DNA of 64,000 nucleotides, from the NCBI RefSeq assembly GCF_025336485.1, contig NZ_JAODAB010000014.1:62001-126000 (forward strand), written 5' to 3'. How positions within the stretch are numbered: position 1 is the stretch's first letter; every line of letters starts with the position of its first letter. The stretch comes from Pseudomonas citri (GTDB lineage: Bacteria > Pseudomonadota > Gammaproteobacteria > Pseudomonadales > Pseudomonadaceae). A program made the translations under genes and the position numbers. The notes beneath the pieces were generated by a model. It saw only the letters and a program-made list of their open reading frames with translations, was not told the origin of the DNA and did not search any database. Positions 35,125 through 44,587 of this stretch are shown here, one piece after another.

Positions 35125-36227
35125 CCCTTGTCCTCCAGCGTGAGGGTCGCCTGTACCCGGTTGTTCTGTTTGCTGGCACTGCCCAAGGTGAGGAGCAAGC
35201 CGTTCTGTTGCCCGCGCTCACGCAGTTGCTCGAGCTCAACGAAGCTGTTGGCCGTCAGCTGGATTTTCCAACCCTCGTCTTCACGAAAATCGATGCGCTG
35301 TACCTCGACGTTGCTGGCGCCAATGACCTGCTCCGCCAGGCGAACCAGGCGCACGACCTGGGTGTCCTGGGGTTGGCCGCGACGCCCCTGCAACGCCTGG
35401 AACTGCGCGGCCAGGTCGACGATCCGCGTCTGCTCGGGGTACAGCGACCTGAAGCGCTGTTCGCTCTGGGCATACAGGAGCCGGGTTTCGCTGTCCAGAT
35501 AGCGGACGCGGACTTCGCTGAACGCCCAAGCGAGCAGCGACACACCCAGTGCGACCATCGCCACGCCGCGCCAGGGCAGACGACGGCGGCGCCGGCGGAA
35601 CTCCCCCTGCAACAAATCGATGGGATGTCCGCCACCGTTCAGCAGCCACTCATCGATACCCGGGCAGTCGCTCCCCTCGTCCAGCCAGTGCATGTCTTCC
35701 GGCAAGTCGGGCTTGAGCACCGCCAAAGCCTGGGCAGACAACGCCGCCCGCGCCGGCAATGCGCCGCCCAGCAACCAGCGACCGAACCAGCGCACACCAA
35801 AGGCCGCGTCGCCGGGCAGCAGGTCCGCATCGACATACACCGCACGGACATCCACACCTTCGACCGCCAGTAGCGCCAGCAATGCCTGGAACCGGGCCCG
35901 GTCCGTCACCATCAGCGGATAACACTGCTGGCGGTCCCGGCGACCACTGCCGATGTGCAGCACCTCGACGTCCTCGCTCAGTTGCTCTTCGATGGCGAAT
36001 GCCAGGGCCTGAGGCCGGGGCTGGCGTCGGGACGGCCACGGATCGCTGCGCAACCAACTGCACATTTCCATCGGCAACAACACGTCGACGTCGCGCCCGC
36101 GCAATTCGCGAGCCGCTTCGTGCAGGGGCAGGCGACGCCGTTCGCCCGTTGGCGACCACACGCAACACGGCCAATTGGCGCCCGGGCTGCCAAGGCCTTC
36201 GACGGTCAGGTAAAGCCAGGTTTTCAT
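35121..36227 (-). CDS. gspL: Type II secretion system protein GspL
   Basis: A 368-residue protein with an actin-like cytoplasmic domain (residues 1 to about 215) that recruits the GspE ATPase, an arginine-rich stretch (FRRRRRRLPWRG) just before the single membrane helix (VAMVALGVSLLAWAFS), and a periplasmic domain that binds GspM. ATG 36227 shares one base with the gspK stop (TGATG). Confidence 0.88.
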   Translation of the reverse strand: MKTWLYLTVEGLGSPGANWPCCVWSPTGERRRLPLHEAARELRGRDVDVLLPMEMCSWLRSDPWPSRRQPRPQALAFAIEEQLSEDVEVLHIGSGRRDRQQCYPLMVTDRARFQALLALLAVEGVDVRAVYVDADLLPGDAAFGVRWFGRWLLGGALPARAALSAQALAVLKPDLPEDMHWLDEGSDCPGIDEWLLNGGGHPIDLLQGEFRRRRRRLPWRGVAMVALGVSLLAWAFSEVRVRYLDSETRLLYAQSEQRFRSLYPEQTRIVDLAAQFQALQGRRGQPQDTQVVRLVRLAEQVIGASNVEVQRIDFREDEGWKIQLTANSFVELEQLRERGQQNGLLLTLGSASKQNNRVQATLTLEDKG

Positions 36228-37072
36228 CAAGGAAGCTCACTGGGACTGAAGGGTAGAAAACGGCGCTGGCGCACAGTCCAGCGACCGCTGGCAGCGTCGC
36301 GCTCGACATCCGAGGCCAGCCGTAGACGGCTGCCGGCGCGCGTCACGCTCACGGTGATGCGAAACCAGCGGCTGCTCACACCGAGCCCGTGGCTACTGAG
36401 GCCCAGGCCGGACACCAAGGCGTCGTTGGTAAACGCCTGGACGCTGGCGTAAGGCTTGGCACGGCGCTGGTTGACAAGCGCCTCGGCCGGCCCGGCCTCC
36501 ATGCCATCGAGAGTCATCAGCAACAACCGCGGCGCGGTGTTGACGTTCAGCCGCGCCTCTTTGGGCAGCAACACCACCCAAGGCTCCAGGTGCCTCAGTG
36601 TCTGTGCGTCGATGCCGGGCAACAGCCGCAATTGACTCAACTCCTGCACCGGGCCGACCTGGGGCAACGACAGCGCCGGCAGATCCAGCAAGTCCAACAA
36701 CCGGCTCCACCGACCGAGGGTGACCTGATCGACTTGCCCCTGGGCCAGCAGCGGGGTGAGGTTCAAGCGCGCGGACAAGTCCTCGATATCAATATCGATT
36801 TCCGCGTCTTCCAGCGTGAATGCAGGTTCGAGCCGCGCCCAGTCCTGGCTCAGGTCGACGGGCCCGGAGGGGGTGATTGCGCTGCCTTCGAGCACCTGCT
36901 GCGCCCAGGCTTCAGCCGCCAGCCCCAGTTGGCGCAACTGGAGCTGTTGCAATGGCTGCGCGCTGCCCTGCACCAACAGGCGATGACTGCGCAACATGCC
37001 GCCAGTGAGCAACAACGCCAGGCTCAACACCAGCAGCACACTGATCAGCGCCACGCCGCGTTGTCGGTTCAT
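36227..37072 (-). CDS. gspK: Type II secretion minor pseudopilin GspK
   Basis: A 281-residue minor pseudopilin with an N-terminal prepilin signal QRG|VALISVLLVLSLALLL. As is usual for GspK, position +5 is not Glu, which fits its place at the pseudopilus tip. The large alpha-helical domain typical of GspK follows (LNLTPLLAQGQ ... LPGIDAQTLRHLEPWVVLLP). Its ATG overlaps the gspJ stop. Confidence 0.9.
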   Translation of the reverse strand: MNRQRGVALISVLLVLSLALLLTGGMLRSHRLLVQGSAQPLQQLQLRQLGLAAEAWAQQVLEGSAITPSGPVDLSQDWARLEPAFTLEDAEIDIDIEDLSARLNLTPLLAQGQVDQVTLGRWSRLLDLLDLPALSLPQVGPVQELSQLRLLPGIDAQTLRHLEPWVVLLPKEARLNVNTAPRLLLMTLDGMEAGPAEALVNQRRAKPYASVQAFTNDALVSGLGLSSHGLGVSSRWFRITVSVTRAGSRLRLASDVERDAASGRWTVRQRRFLPFSPSELP

Positions 37073-37596
37073 GGCAACGATCCAGGCAACAGCAGCATGC
37101 GGCGGATCTGCTCGAAACGCCCTGTCGACAGCGTCAATTCCAGCGCCAGCGGCTCGCCCACGGTCTCGCTGCGCCAGCCCCGCTGCGGATCGAACAGTCG
37201 CCAGTTCAAACCGCGCACGTCGTCGAGCAGTTTCTGTCGCTGCGCGGTGTCCGTGCCTTCGCCGCGACTGTCACGCCACAACGCGGCGCCTTCGAGCCGA
37301 TAGCTCACGGTCTGACGCTCGCTGCGGGGCTGGTCCAATGGATTGCGCCAGTGACTGCGCTGCAGTTGCAGCCCTGCCGGCGCGAGCACGACCGTGCCGG
37401 TCACGGACTGCCAGGCATCGCGCTCGATCACCCCCACGGCACGCTGCAAAGCCCTGAGGTCGCGCTCATGTTGGGCGGTTCCCTGCTGGGTACGGACAAC
37501 CCCATCGAACAGCCGCCAACCGGCCAGGCCGAGCAAGGCAAAAATGGCGATGGCGATCACCAGTTCCAGCAAGGTGAAGCCCGACTGTCTATTCAT
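37069..37596 (-). CDS. gspJ: Type II secretion minor pseudopilin GspJ
   Basis: A 175-residue pseudopilin: prepilin site RQSG|FTLLELVIAIAIFALLGL with Glu5, then a beta-rich globular domain. It joins GspI and GspK in the pseudopilus tip. ATG 37596 is used; the GTG one codon earlier is less likely. It overlaps gspI by 8 bases. Confidence 0.9.
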   Translation of the reverse strand: MNRQSGFTLLELVIAIAIFALLGLAGWRLFDGVVRTQQGTAQHERDLRALQRAVGVIERDAWQSVTGTVVLAPAGLQLQRSHWRNPLDQPRSERQTVSYRLEGAALWRDSRGEGTDTAQRQKLLDDVRGLNWRLFDPQRGWRSETVGEPLALELTLSTGRFEQIRRMLLLPGSLP

Positions 37597-37963
37597 CACG
37601 GTTGCGAATCCAGCCGGTGGTACGGTGCGCGACAGAGCCGCTGGCGGCCCGATCGACCTGGATCTCCACCTGGAGCAGGCGCGGATCGCGCGACGGGGCG
37701 ATACGCTGTTGCAGCGTCCAGTCCCGCTGGGCCAGGTGCCGGGTCAATCGCTGTTGCCCGACGGGCGTGGCGGTTTGCAGGCGCAGTTCGCTCAACTGGT
37801 TGTCCGCCAGCCAGGCACCGAACAGACGGTCCTCCAGGCCGGCGCTTTGCTTGAGCACGAACTGGCTGGCCGACAGCACGGCCGCCGCCAACGTGGCGAA
37901 AATCGCCAGGGCAACCATGATTTCCAGTAGGGTAAAGCCCTGGCTGTCACGCGCATTAGCCAT
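37589..37963 (-). CDS. gspI: Type II secretion minor pseudopilin GspI
   Basis: A 124-residue pseudopilin with SQG|FTLLEIMVALAIFATLAAAVL. It is short and typical of GspI, which nucleates the tip complex. It overlaps both gspH (8 bases) and gspJ. Confidence 0.9.
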   Translation of the reverse strand: MANARDSQGFTLLEIMVALAIFATLAAAVLSASQFVLKQSAGLEDRLFGAWLADNQLSELRLQTATPVGQQRLTRHLAQRDWTLQQRIAPSRDPRLLQVEIQVDRAASGSVAHRTTGWIRNRDE

Positions 37964-38423
37964 CGATCAGCGGCTCTGTGATGCCATCGCTCGATACCCG
38001 CGAAATTGTCTGGCCGGTGACCTTGATGGATAGCCTGAACGGGCTGATCTCATCGCTGCTGAGCATCAGCAATTGCGGTGCGCCCGGCCCATCGTCGAGC
38101 CTCACGGCATAGCCGTCCTGCTCCAGCCCAAGCGTCAGATCGCCGGGCAACCGATGCGCAGCCGCCACCTCGCTCCAACCCTGGGCTTGCAGCCGTAATG
38201 CCTGATAGCCGCGAAGCTGCACGCGCACACCGTATTCCTGCCCGTCCAGCACCGCCCGTTCGCGCAATTGCTGCACCAGCCGGCTGAAGTCCTGGGCTTG
38301 CTGGCGGGCCTCGCGCGTCGGGCTCGGCCCGATGGCGAAGCTGACCATGCCTGCCACGACCCCGATCAACACGATAACGACCATCAATTCGAGCAAGGTG
38401 AAACCGCGACTTTCACGTCCCAT
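37956..38423 (-). CDS. gspH: Type II secretion minor pseudopilin GspH
   Basis: A 155-residue pseudopilin: SRG|FTLLELMVVIVLIGVVAGMV followed by a globular domain (ARQQAQDFSRLVQQLRERAVLDGQ). ATG 38423 lies 2 bases after the gspG stop and is preferred over upstream TTG/GTG codons that overlap gspG. Confidence 0.9.
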   Translation of the reverse strand: MGRESRGFTLLELMVVIVLIGVVAGMVSFAIGPSPTREARQQAQDFSRLVQQLRERAVLDGQEYGVRVQLRGYQALRLQAQGWSEVAAAHRLPGDLTLGLEQDGYAVRLDDGPGAPQLLMLSSDEISPFRLSIKVTGQTISRVSSDGITEPLIDG

Positions 38424-38425
38424 GT

Positions 38426-38881
38426 TCACTCGGCCCAATTGCCAATGTCGGCGGCAAACCCGTCACCGCCCGACACCCCATCGGCGCCCAGCGAGTACAG
38501 GTCGTAACCGCCATCGAGCGCCTTGAGGCCAGGGTTGAGGTACTGATAGGGCGTACCCCAGGGGTCGACCGGCAGGCTCTTCAGATACCCCTGGGGGTTC
38601 CAGTTTTTCGCGGCTGGCGTACCGGAAGGACGCTTGCTCAACGCTTCCAGGCCTTGTTGGGTCGAGGGGTAGTGGAAGTTGTCCAGGCGGTACATTTCCA
38701 GGGCCGTGGCAATCGCCTGGAGGTCGGTCCGGGCGGCGGTGGTCTTGGCTTGATCGGGCCGGCTCATGAATTGCGGCACCACGATGGCACCGAGGACGCC
38801 GATGATGACCACCACCACCATGATTTCGATCAGGGTAAAACCGCGTTGACGACGCAAAGGTCGGTTGTGTTGAAGCTTCAT
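38426..38881 (-). CDS. gspG: Type II secretion major pseudopilin GspG
   Basis: A 151-residue major pseudopilin: RQRG|FTLIEIMVVVVIIGVLGAIV, then DNFHYPSTQQGLEAL and the C-terminal loop LYSLGADGVSGGDGFAADI that binds calcium in the family. It polymerises into the pseudopilus that pushes substrates through GspD. It needs a prepilin peptidase encoded elsewhere. It lies 3 bases downstream of gspF. Confidence 0.95.
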   Translation of the reverse strand: MKLQHNRPLRRQRGFTLIEIMVVVVIIGVLGAIVVPQFMSRPDQAKTTAARTDLQAIATALEMYRLDNFHYPSTQQGLEALSKRPSGTPAAKNWNPQGYLKSLPVDPWGTPYQYLNPGLKALDGGYDLYSLGADGVSGGDGFAADIGNWAE

Positions 38882-38884
38882 GGA

Positions 38885-40093
38885 TCAATTCACCAATTGG
38901 TTGAGACTCAGGATCGGTAGCAGGATGGCCATGACGATCAGCAGCACGACGCCGCCCATCAGCACCAGCATGGCCGGTTCGAAAAGGCTCACCACCAGGG
39001 CAATGCGCGCCGCCAGGCTGGCCTCCTGCTGTTCGGCCGCGCGGGCCAGCATGTGGTCGAGTTCGCCGACCCGTTCACCGCTGGCGATCATGTGCAGCAT
39101 CAGCGGCGGGATATCACCGCTCAGCTCCAGGCCACGGGTCAGGGTCCCGCCCTCGCGGACCGAACGCGCGACGTCGGCCATGCGGGCGCGGATCGTCAGG
39201 TTGCCGATCACCTGCGCGGCGATGTGCAGAGCCTCCACCAACGGCACGGCGCTCTTGCTGAGGATCGCCAAGGTGCTGGCGAAACGGGCGGCTTCCATTG
39301 CCCGCAACACCTCGCCCAACATCGGCAGGCGCAGCAACAGGCGATGCCAGCGCAGGCGCCACAGCGATTGGCGCAGGCTCCAGCGCCACAGGCCAACCAT
39401 CGCGGCCAACACGCCTAGCAGCCCCAAGCCATGGCGGCGCAAGCCGTCGCTCACGGCGATCAGCGCCTGGGTCAGCGCGGGCAATGGCTGGCCGCTGTCG
39501 ACGAAAATCTTCACCACATCCGGCACCACGTAGCCGAGCAGGAACGCAACGATCGCGATGCAGGCGAACATCAGGATCAGCGGATACACCAATGCCAGTT
39601 GAATGCGTTGGCGCGAGGCCTGGCGCGCCTGGGTGTAGGCCGCCAGTTGTTCCAGCACCTGGCCCAGGTGACCGGATTGTTCACCGGCCGCCACCGTGGC
39701 GCAGAACAGTTCGGGGAACGCCCGCGGAAACGTCCTCAGGGTGGTCGCCAACGCGTGGCCCTCCATCACCCGACCGCGCACCGCCGACAGCAGGTGGGCG
39801 ACACGCCGCTTCTGGCTCTGTTGCGCCACGGCCCCCAGCGACTCCTCAAGGGGTAGACCGGCCTGGACCAGCGTGGACAGCTGCAGCGTCAGCAACGCCA
39901 GGTCAGCCGGGCTCAGCCGCCCTCCGGCATGCCGCGTGCCAGCGGTGCGCTGCTCTGCGGCATCGTGCAATTCGCTGGGCAACAAGCCCCGCTCACGCAG
40001 CAACTGGCGCGCATGCCGGGGGCTATCGGCTTCCACGCGGCCCTTGCAGCGCCGGCCCTGGGTATCTTCCGCCCGATAGTCGAAGGTCGGCAT
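38885..40093 (-). CDS. gspF: Type II secretion inner-membrane protein GspF
   Basis: A 402-residue polytopic platform protein with two homologous cytoplasmic helical domains (about 65-165 and 270-370) and three membrane helices, ending in VVLLIVMAILLPILSLNQLVN. The N-terminal MPTFDYRAEDTQGRRCKGRVEA is family-typical. ATG 40093 is 4 bases after the gspE stop; the earlier in-frame start at 40129 overlaps gspE. Confidence 0.94.
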   Translation of the reverse strand: MPTFDYRAEDTQGRRCKGRVEADSPRHARQLLRERGLLPSELHDAAEQRTAGTRHAGGRLSPADLALLTLQLSTLVQAGLPLEESLGAVAQQSQKRRVAHLLSAVRGRVMEGHALATTLRTFPRAFPELFCATVAAGEQSGHLGQVLEQLAAYTQARQASRQRIQLALVYPLILMFACIAIVAFLLGYVVPDVVKIFVDSGQPLPALTQALIAVSDGLRRHGLGLLGVLAAMVGLWRWSLRQSLWRLRWHRLLLRLPMLGEVLRAMEAARFASTLAILSKSAVPLVEALHIAAQVIGNLTIRARMADVARSVREGGTLTRGLELSGDIPPLMLHMIASGERVGELDHMLARAAEQQEASLAARIALVVSLFEPAMLVLMGGVVLLIVMAILLPILSLNQLVN

Positions 40094-40097
40094 CGCG

Positions 40098-41570
40098 CTA
40101 ATCCTCCTGGGTGATGCGCAGCAGTTCATCGACGCTGGTCAGGCCTTCCAGCACCCGTTGGCGACCGTCCTGGAACAGGCTGCGGGTGGACTTGCGTGCC
40201 TCGAGGGCCAGCGCCTGCTCGGTGGCCCCCTGATGAATCAGCTGCGAAACCGTGGCGTTGACATTCACCAGTTCGTAGATGCCGAAACGCCCGCGATAAC
40301 CTTTCTGGCACTGCTCGCAGCCCTGGGCCTTGAACAGCTGTGGCGCGGCGTCGGCGGCAAGCCCCAGGCGCCGGCAGAGGGCGGCGTCGGCCACGTAAGG
40401 CGTCTTGCAAGCGGGACACAAGGCCCGCAACAAACGCTGGGCGACGATGCCGGCCAGGGACGAGGCCAGCAGATAAGCATCTACGCCCATGTCCAGCAAT
40501 CGCATGACCGCGCCGACAGCGGTGTTGGTGTGCAGGGTCGAGAGCACCAGGTGACCGGTCAGGGACGCCTGGACGGCGATTTCGGCGGTTTCGCGATCGC
40601 GGATCTCGCCGACCATCACCACGTCCGGGTCCTGGCGCAAAATGGCCCGCAAGCCACGGGCGAACGTCATGTCGACTTTCGGGTTGACCGGCATCTGGCC
40701 GATGCCCGGCAGGTGATATTCGATGGGGTCTTCGACGGTGAGGATGTTGCGACTCTGGTCGTTGATGCTGCTCAAGGCCGCGTACAGGCTGGTGGTCTTG
40801 CCCGAACCCGTGGGACCGGTCACCAACACGATGCCGTGGGGCTTGCCGAGCAATTGCCGCAGGCCGGCAAGGGTGTCGTCGGGCAGGCCCAGGCGATGCA
40901 GGTCCAAACGCCCGGCCTGTTTATCGAGCAAGCGCAACACCACGCGTTCGCCATGGGCCGAAGGCAGCGTGGAGACCCGCACATCGACTTCATGGCCGGC
41001 CAGGCGCAAAACCATTCGCCCGTCCTGGGGCACGCGCTTCTCGGCGATATCCAGGCGCGCCATGACCTTGATCCGCGACACCAGCAGCGTTGCCAGCTCC
41101 CGGCGCGGGCGCAATATTTCCTGCAACTGGCCGTCGACGCGTATCCGCACCGACAGGTACTGCTCGAACGTTTCCAGGTGCACGTCGGAGGCGTGTTCAC
41201 GCACCGCTTCGCTGAGCAGGGCATTGATCAGGCGGATGATCGGCGCATCGCCCTGCTGTTCCAACAGGTCGGTGGTCTGCGGCACTTGATCGACCAGGCT
41301 GAGCAGGTCCAGCTCTTCGTCCAGCCCTTGGGCCACCTGCTCGGCGGCGCGCTGACCCTGGCGATAGGCACTGGCCAGGCGCGTGGCGAATGGCGCCGGC
41401 TCCAGAACCAGGATCGGCAACTCGCGCCCACACAAACGCCGGACTTCGGCCACGGCGGTCAGCGGCGTATCGCGGCGTATCACCAGGCTCAACCCCGCGC
41501 CCTCGCCGTCCAGCAGCACGCCCCAGCGCCTGGCGAAACCAAACGGCAGCGCGACCTGGAGATCCGTCAC
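40098..41570 (-). CDS. gspE: Type II secretion ATPase GspE
   Basis: A 490-residue hexameric secretion ATPase: Walker A GPTGSGKTTSLYA, Asp box ILTVEDPIEY, Walker B ILRQDPDVVMVGEIRD, and a tetracysteine zinc site (CPACK ... CEQCQKGYRG) inserted before the C-terminus. It drives pseudopilus assembly from the cytoplasm. It starts with GTG overlapping the gspD stop by 4 bases (GTGA). Confidence 0.95.
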   Translation of the reverse strand: MTDLQVALPFGFARRWGVLLDGEGAGLSLVIRRDTPLTAVAEVRRLCGRELPILVLEPAPFATRLASAYRQGQRAAEQVAQGLDEELDLLSLVDQVPQTTDLLEQQGDAPIIRLINALLSEAVREHASDVHLETFEQYLSVRIRVDGQLQEILRPRRELATLLVSRIKVMARLDIAEKRVPQDGRMVLRLAGHEVDVRVSTLPSAHGERVVLRLLDKQAGRLDLHRLGLPDDTLAGLRQLLGKPHGIVLVTGPTGSGKTTSLYAALSSINDQSRNILTVEDPIEYHLPGIGQMPVNPKVDMTFARGLRAILRQDPDVVMVGEIRDRETAEIAVQASLTGHLVLSTLHTNTAVGAVMRLLDMGVDAYLLASSLAGIVAQRLLRALCPACKTPYVADAALCRRLGLAADAAPQLFKAQGCEQCQKGYRGRFGIYELVNVNATVSQLIHQGATEQALALEARKSTRSLFQDGRQRVLEGLTSVDELLRITQED

Positions 41571-43489
41571 AGGGCACCCGAACGCGGTTGTGGATCGGCC
41601 ATCGGCGCCTCCGTGGACGCATCGAACAACTGGCGAGGATCCCGGGGTAGCAACAGCGAATTATTTTCCCGCGAGCCGGGTTTGCTCAGCTCCCGCAGCG
41701 CGTCGTAGCGCTGGCGGCTGACCTCGGCCAGGTCTTCGTTGCTGCGCACGATGGTCGGGCGCAGGAACACCATCAGGTTGCTTTTGGTCTGGGTGTCGCG
41801 GGTCCAGCGAAACAGCGCACCCAGGTACGGAATACTGCGCAGCAGAGGCACACCGCTTTGCTGGGTGCGGACACTGTCGCGGATCAACCCGCCGATCACG
41901 ATGATCTCGCCATCGTCCGCCAGGATCGTGCTCTTCAAGGCGCGCTTGTTGGTGATCAGGTCCGAGGAGTCGATGCCGGAGACCGATGGCGCGATGTCCG
42001 AAACCTCTTGCTGGACCTCAAGACGCAACGTCGAGCCTTCGTTGATATAGGGCTTGACCTTGAGGCTGATGCCGACGTCCTTGCGCTCCACGGTGGTGAA
42101 CGGATTTTCCGCGCCGTTGCTGTTGGTGGCGTAGGAACCGGTCTTGAACGGGACGTTCTGGCCGACGATGATTTCCGCTTCCTGATTGTCCAGGGTCAGC
42201 AGGCTGGGGGTGGACAACAGGTTGCTGTGGGCATCGCTCGCCAGCGCCGAGACCAGCGCGCTGAAGCGGTCGCCGCCCAGACGCAGGAAGGCGCTTTCCT
42301 TGGTCTTGTCCAGTTTATCGAGGTCCAGCCCGATGATCGGAATGTCGGTTCCCGGAAAGTTGACAGCCCCTGCCGCGTCGCCCCTGTTGACACCCCACTG
42401 CACCCCCAAGGCTTCAGAGATATCCCCGGTCACTTCGACGATGGCTGCGTGAATGAGCACCTGGGCCCGGGGCTGGTCCAGTTCGCGGATGATGTTTTCA
42501 ATGGTGCGGACCTGGGCCGGCTCGGCGATCAGCACCAGGGCATTCTGGCTTTCATCGGCCTTGACCATGAACGGACTGGCGGTGGCGCTTTCCCGCAGGC
42601 CGGCGAGCGCCGGTGTGGTTTTCTTGTCCTGCCCGACGGCTTCCAGCACCTCGGCCAGTTGCTTGGCATCGCTGTGGCGCAAGCGGATGACCCGCGCGTT
42701 GTCCTCGGCGGCGGTGGGGGCGACGTCCAGGGTCCGGGCCAGATCCGCTAGGCGTTTGCGCACTGCCGCCGTGCCGATGATCACCAGGCGGTTGCTGCGT
42801 TCGTCAGCGATGGCCAGCCCCGCGGTATCCCCTTCGCGCTTGCCGGTGGAGGCCTCGATGATCGGCGCGATATCCCCGGCCCGGGCATGCCGCAAGGGCA
42901 GCACCACATGGTTGCGATTGCGTCCCGAGTCCAGCTGCTGCACCACCGTGCCGATGCGCCGGACATTGGCGGCGGTGTCGGTGACCACCAAGGCATTGGA
43001 CGATACCGAGGGCCCCACGTAACCGTTGCCCGACACCAGCGGTCGCACCAACCCGGCCACATCGGCGGCAATGCTCGAGTGCAGTTCGATGACCTGGGTG
43101 ACGAACTGCGAGGGCATGGCGCTTTTCGCGTCGCCGCTACCGGCGCGCGTCTTGGCTTCGCCGACCGGGGTAATCAGGATCCGCTCGCCTTCGTCGATCA
43201 CGGTGAAGTTATGGGCATCGAGTACCGAGTAGAACAACCGACGCACGCCCTCGCGGTCCAGCGCCTGGCGGGACATGACGGTGATGCGCCCCGACACCCG
43301 GGGATCGAGCACCACGGTCTTGCCCAGGATCGCCGAGAACTCATCGACCACATCGCGCAGTTCCGCATTGTTCATCGCCAGTTGCCATTGGGCCTCCTCG
43401 GCGCGCAGGACGCCGGGAAGAGTCAGCGGAGAAAACACGGCAAGGCAGAACAAGGCACTCGATACACCGCCCCGGATAAAGCTGTTCAT
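41567..43489 (-). CDS. gspD: Type II secretion outer-membrane secretin GspD
   Basis: A 640-residue secretin with signal peptide (MNSFIRGGVSSALFCLAV...GVLRA), N0 domain, three N domains (the repeated VIELHSSIAADVAGLVRPL, VVLPLRHARAGDIAPII, VIRLRHSDAKQLAEVLEAV), and the secretin barrel (LLSTPSLLTLDNQEAEIIVGQNVPF; GEIIVIGGLIRDSV). It is the outer-membrane pore. The start is uncertain: GTG 43501 overlaps the gspC stop, ATG 43489 lies 8 bases after it; neither has a strong ribosome-binding site. No pilotin gene is nearby. Confidence 0.94.
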   Translation of the reverse strand: MNSFIRGGVSSALFCLAVFSPLTLPGVLRAEEAQWQLAMNNAELRDVVDEFSAILGKTVVLDPRVSGRITVMSRQALDREGVRRLFYSVLDAHNFTVIDEGERILITPVGEAKTRAGSGDAKSAMPSQFVTQVIELHSSIAADVAGLVRPLVSGNGYVGPSVSSNALVVTDTAANVRRIGTVVQQLDSGRNRNHVVLPLRHARAGDIAPIIEASTGKREGDTAGLAIADERSNRLVIIGTAAVRKRLADLARTLDVAPTAAEDNARVIRLRHSDAKQLAEVLEAVGQDKKTTPALAGLRESATASPFMVKADESQNALVLIAEPAQVRTIENIIRELDQPRAQVLIHAAIVEVTGDISEALGVQWGVNRGDAAGAVNFPGTDIPIIGLDLDKLDKTKESAFLRLGGDRFSALVSALASDAHSNLLSTPSLLTLDNQEAEIIVGQNVPFKTGSYATNSNGAENPFTTVERKDVGISLKVKPYINEGSTLRLEVQQEVSDIAPSVSGIDSSDLITNKRALKSTILADDGEIIVIGGLIRDSVRTQQSGVPLLRSIPYLGALFRWTRDTQTKSNLMVFLRPTIVRSNEDLAEVSRQRYDALRELSKPGSRENNSLLLPRDPRQLFDASTEAPMADPQPRSGAL

Positions 43490-43497
43490 CAATTCGA

Positions 43498-44031
43498 TCA
43501 CTCTGATTGCCCGGCCACCGGGCGTAGGTATTGCGAGGAATGAGGCGCCGCCGGAGGTTCGTCGGCGGGGTCCAGGCGACGCAGCAAGGGCTTTGCCGCT
43601 TGTTGCAGGGCCAGCCGCTCCTCACGTCCGTTGCGCCATAACATTACGTGGTCGGCCTCGACCCGCCGCAGCACGCTGCCGCCTGGCAGGCGCTCACCCA
43701 TCGCATACATGCGCGGTCCGGCGGCGTCCGCCAGCAAGGCCCGCGACAAACCCGGGCCGGCGACGAAACTGGCCAGCAACGTCAGCGCTTCGGCACTCGG
43801 CGCGTGGGCATCTTCAGGCGTCAGGCCCAGCACCGTCGCCACCGCTTGCACGTTGGGCAGATCGCGCACCGGAGCCACTTTCGGCGCAACGAACACCGGC
43901 ACATCAAGGCCCAACTGCTGGCGAAAGCGCCACTCTTGCCCCACCAGGAACACCCCGTACAGCAACGGCACGAGCACCCACGCCACCTTCGCCAGACGGT
44001 GGGTGGTGCCAAAAGACAAACTCACCTTCAT
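43498..44031 (-). CDS. gspC: Type II secretion protein GspC, short form
   Basis: A 177-residue inner-membrane protein: one membrane helix (VAWVLVPLLYGVFLVG) followed by a periplasmic homology region (LFASFVAG-like ALTLLASFVAG ... GERLPGGSVLRRVEADHVMLWRNGREERLAL). It links the platform to the secretin and helps choose substrates. Many GspC proteins carry a C-terminal PDZ or coiled coil; this one ends after the homology region with a Pro-rich tail. ATG 44031 (GTG 44037 overlapping the cytochrome gene is possible). Confidence 0.82.
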   Translation of the reverse strand: MKVSLSFGTTHRLAKVAWVLVPLLYGVFLVGQEWRFRQQLGLDVPVFVAPKVAPVRDLPNVQAVATVLGLTPEDAHAPSAEALTLLASFVAGPGLSRALLADAAGPRMYAMGERLPGGSVLRRVEADHVMLWRNGREERLALQQAAKPLLRRLDPADEPPAAPHSSQYLRPVAGQSE

Positions 44032-44033
44032 GC

Positions 44034-44567
44034 TCACCGGAGCATCACGCGGGGGCGCTTCGCCAAAGACATCCGGCGTACCACCCTGCGACCGGAAAGC
44101 TCATGCCAGACTACCGCGCACAGGTGCAGCGCAATCAGCGCCGAAAGCACCGCGCAAGACAGGGTATGGATGGTATTGGCCAGCTCGATCAGCGACAGAT
44201 CGCTCAGCGGCTGGGGGATCCGAACGAGGCCGAAGACGCTGATGGCACTTTTCATCATCAGCACACCGGTCACCAGCACGACGCCAATGCTCAGGTAGAT
44301 CAGCGCGTGCACCGACGTCGCCAATCCCTTACCCGATGCACGCGCCGCTCCCCGGGGTTCCAACTCGCGGACAAACAACCAGGCCCGCCAGGAAAAAAAC
44401 GGAATGAACAGGGTGGTCAACGATACATTGAGTGACCCGACCCAGTGCTCGGTCGAAGCCGACACCGGGTAGTACGTCACATAGAAACCTGACGCCAACG
44501 CCCACAGAATAATGACTGCAGACAACCAGTGCAGCAGCACCCGTCGCCCGGAATAAAGAACATGCAT
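44034..44567 (-). CDS. Cytochrome b561-like diheme membrane protein
   Basis: A 177-residue membrane protein with four predicted helices. Histidines suited to bind heme b are in LLHWLSAVIILWALASG (helix 1), SVHALIYLSIGVVLVTG (helix 3) and the pair NTIHTLSCAVLSALIALHLCAVVWH (helix 4). It resembles bacterial cytochrome b561/Ni-hydrogenase-b type proteins that pass electrons across the inner membrane. It sits between the LPMO and gspC genes in the same direction and its stop overlaps the gspC region, so it is part of the secretion operon. Supplying reducing power for the copper LPMO or another secreted redox enzyme is inference. Confidence 0.82.
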   Translation of the reverse strand: MHVLYSGRRVLLHWLSAVIILWALASGFYVTYYPVSASTEHWVGSLNVSLTTLFIPFFSWRAWLFVRELEPRGAARASGKGLATSVHALIYLSIGVVLVTGVLMMKSAISVFGLVRIPQPLSDLSLIELANTIHTLSCAVLSALIALHLCAVVWHELSGRRVVRRMSLAKRPRVMLR

Positions 44568-44587
44568 CACCGCGCCCCTCGTCTGAA

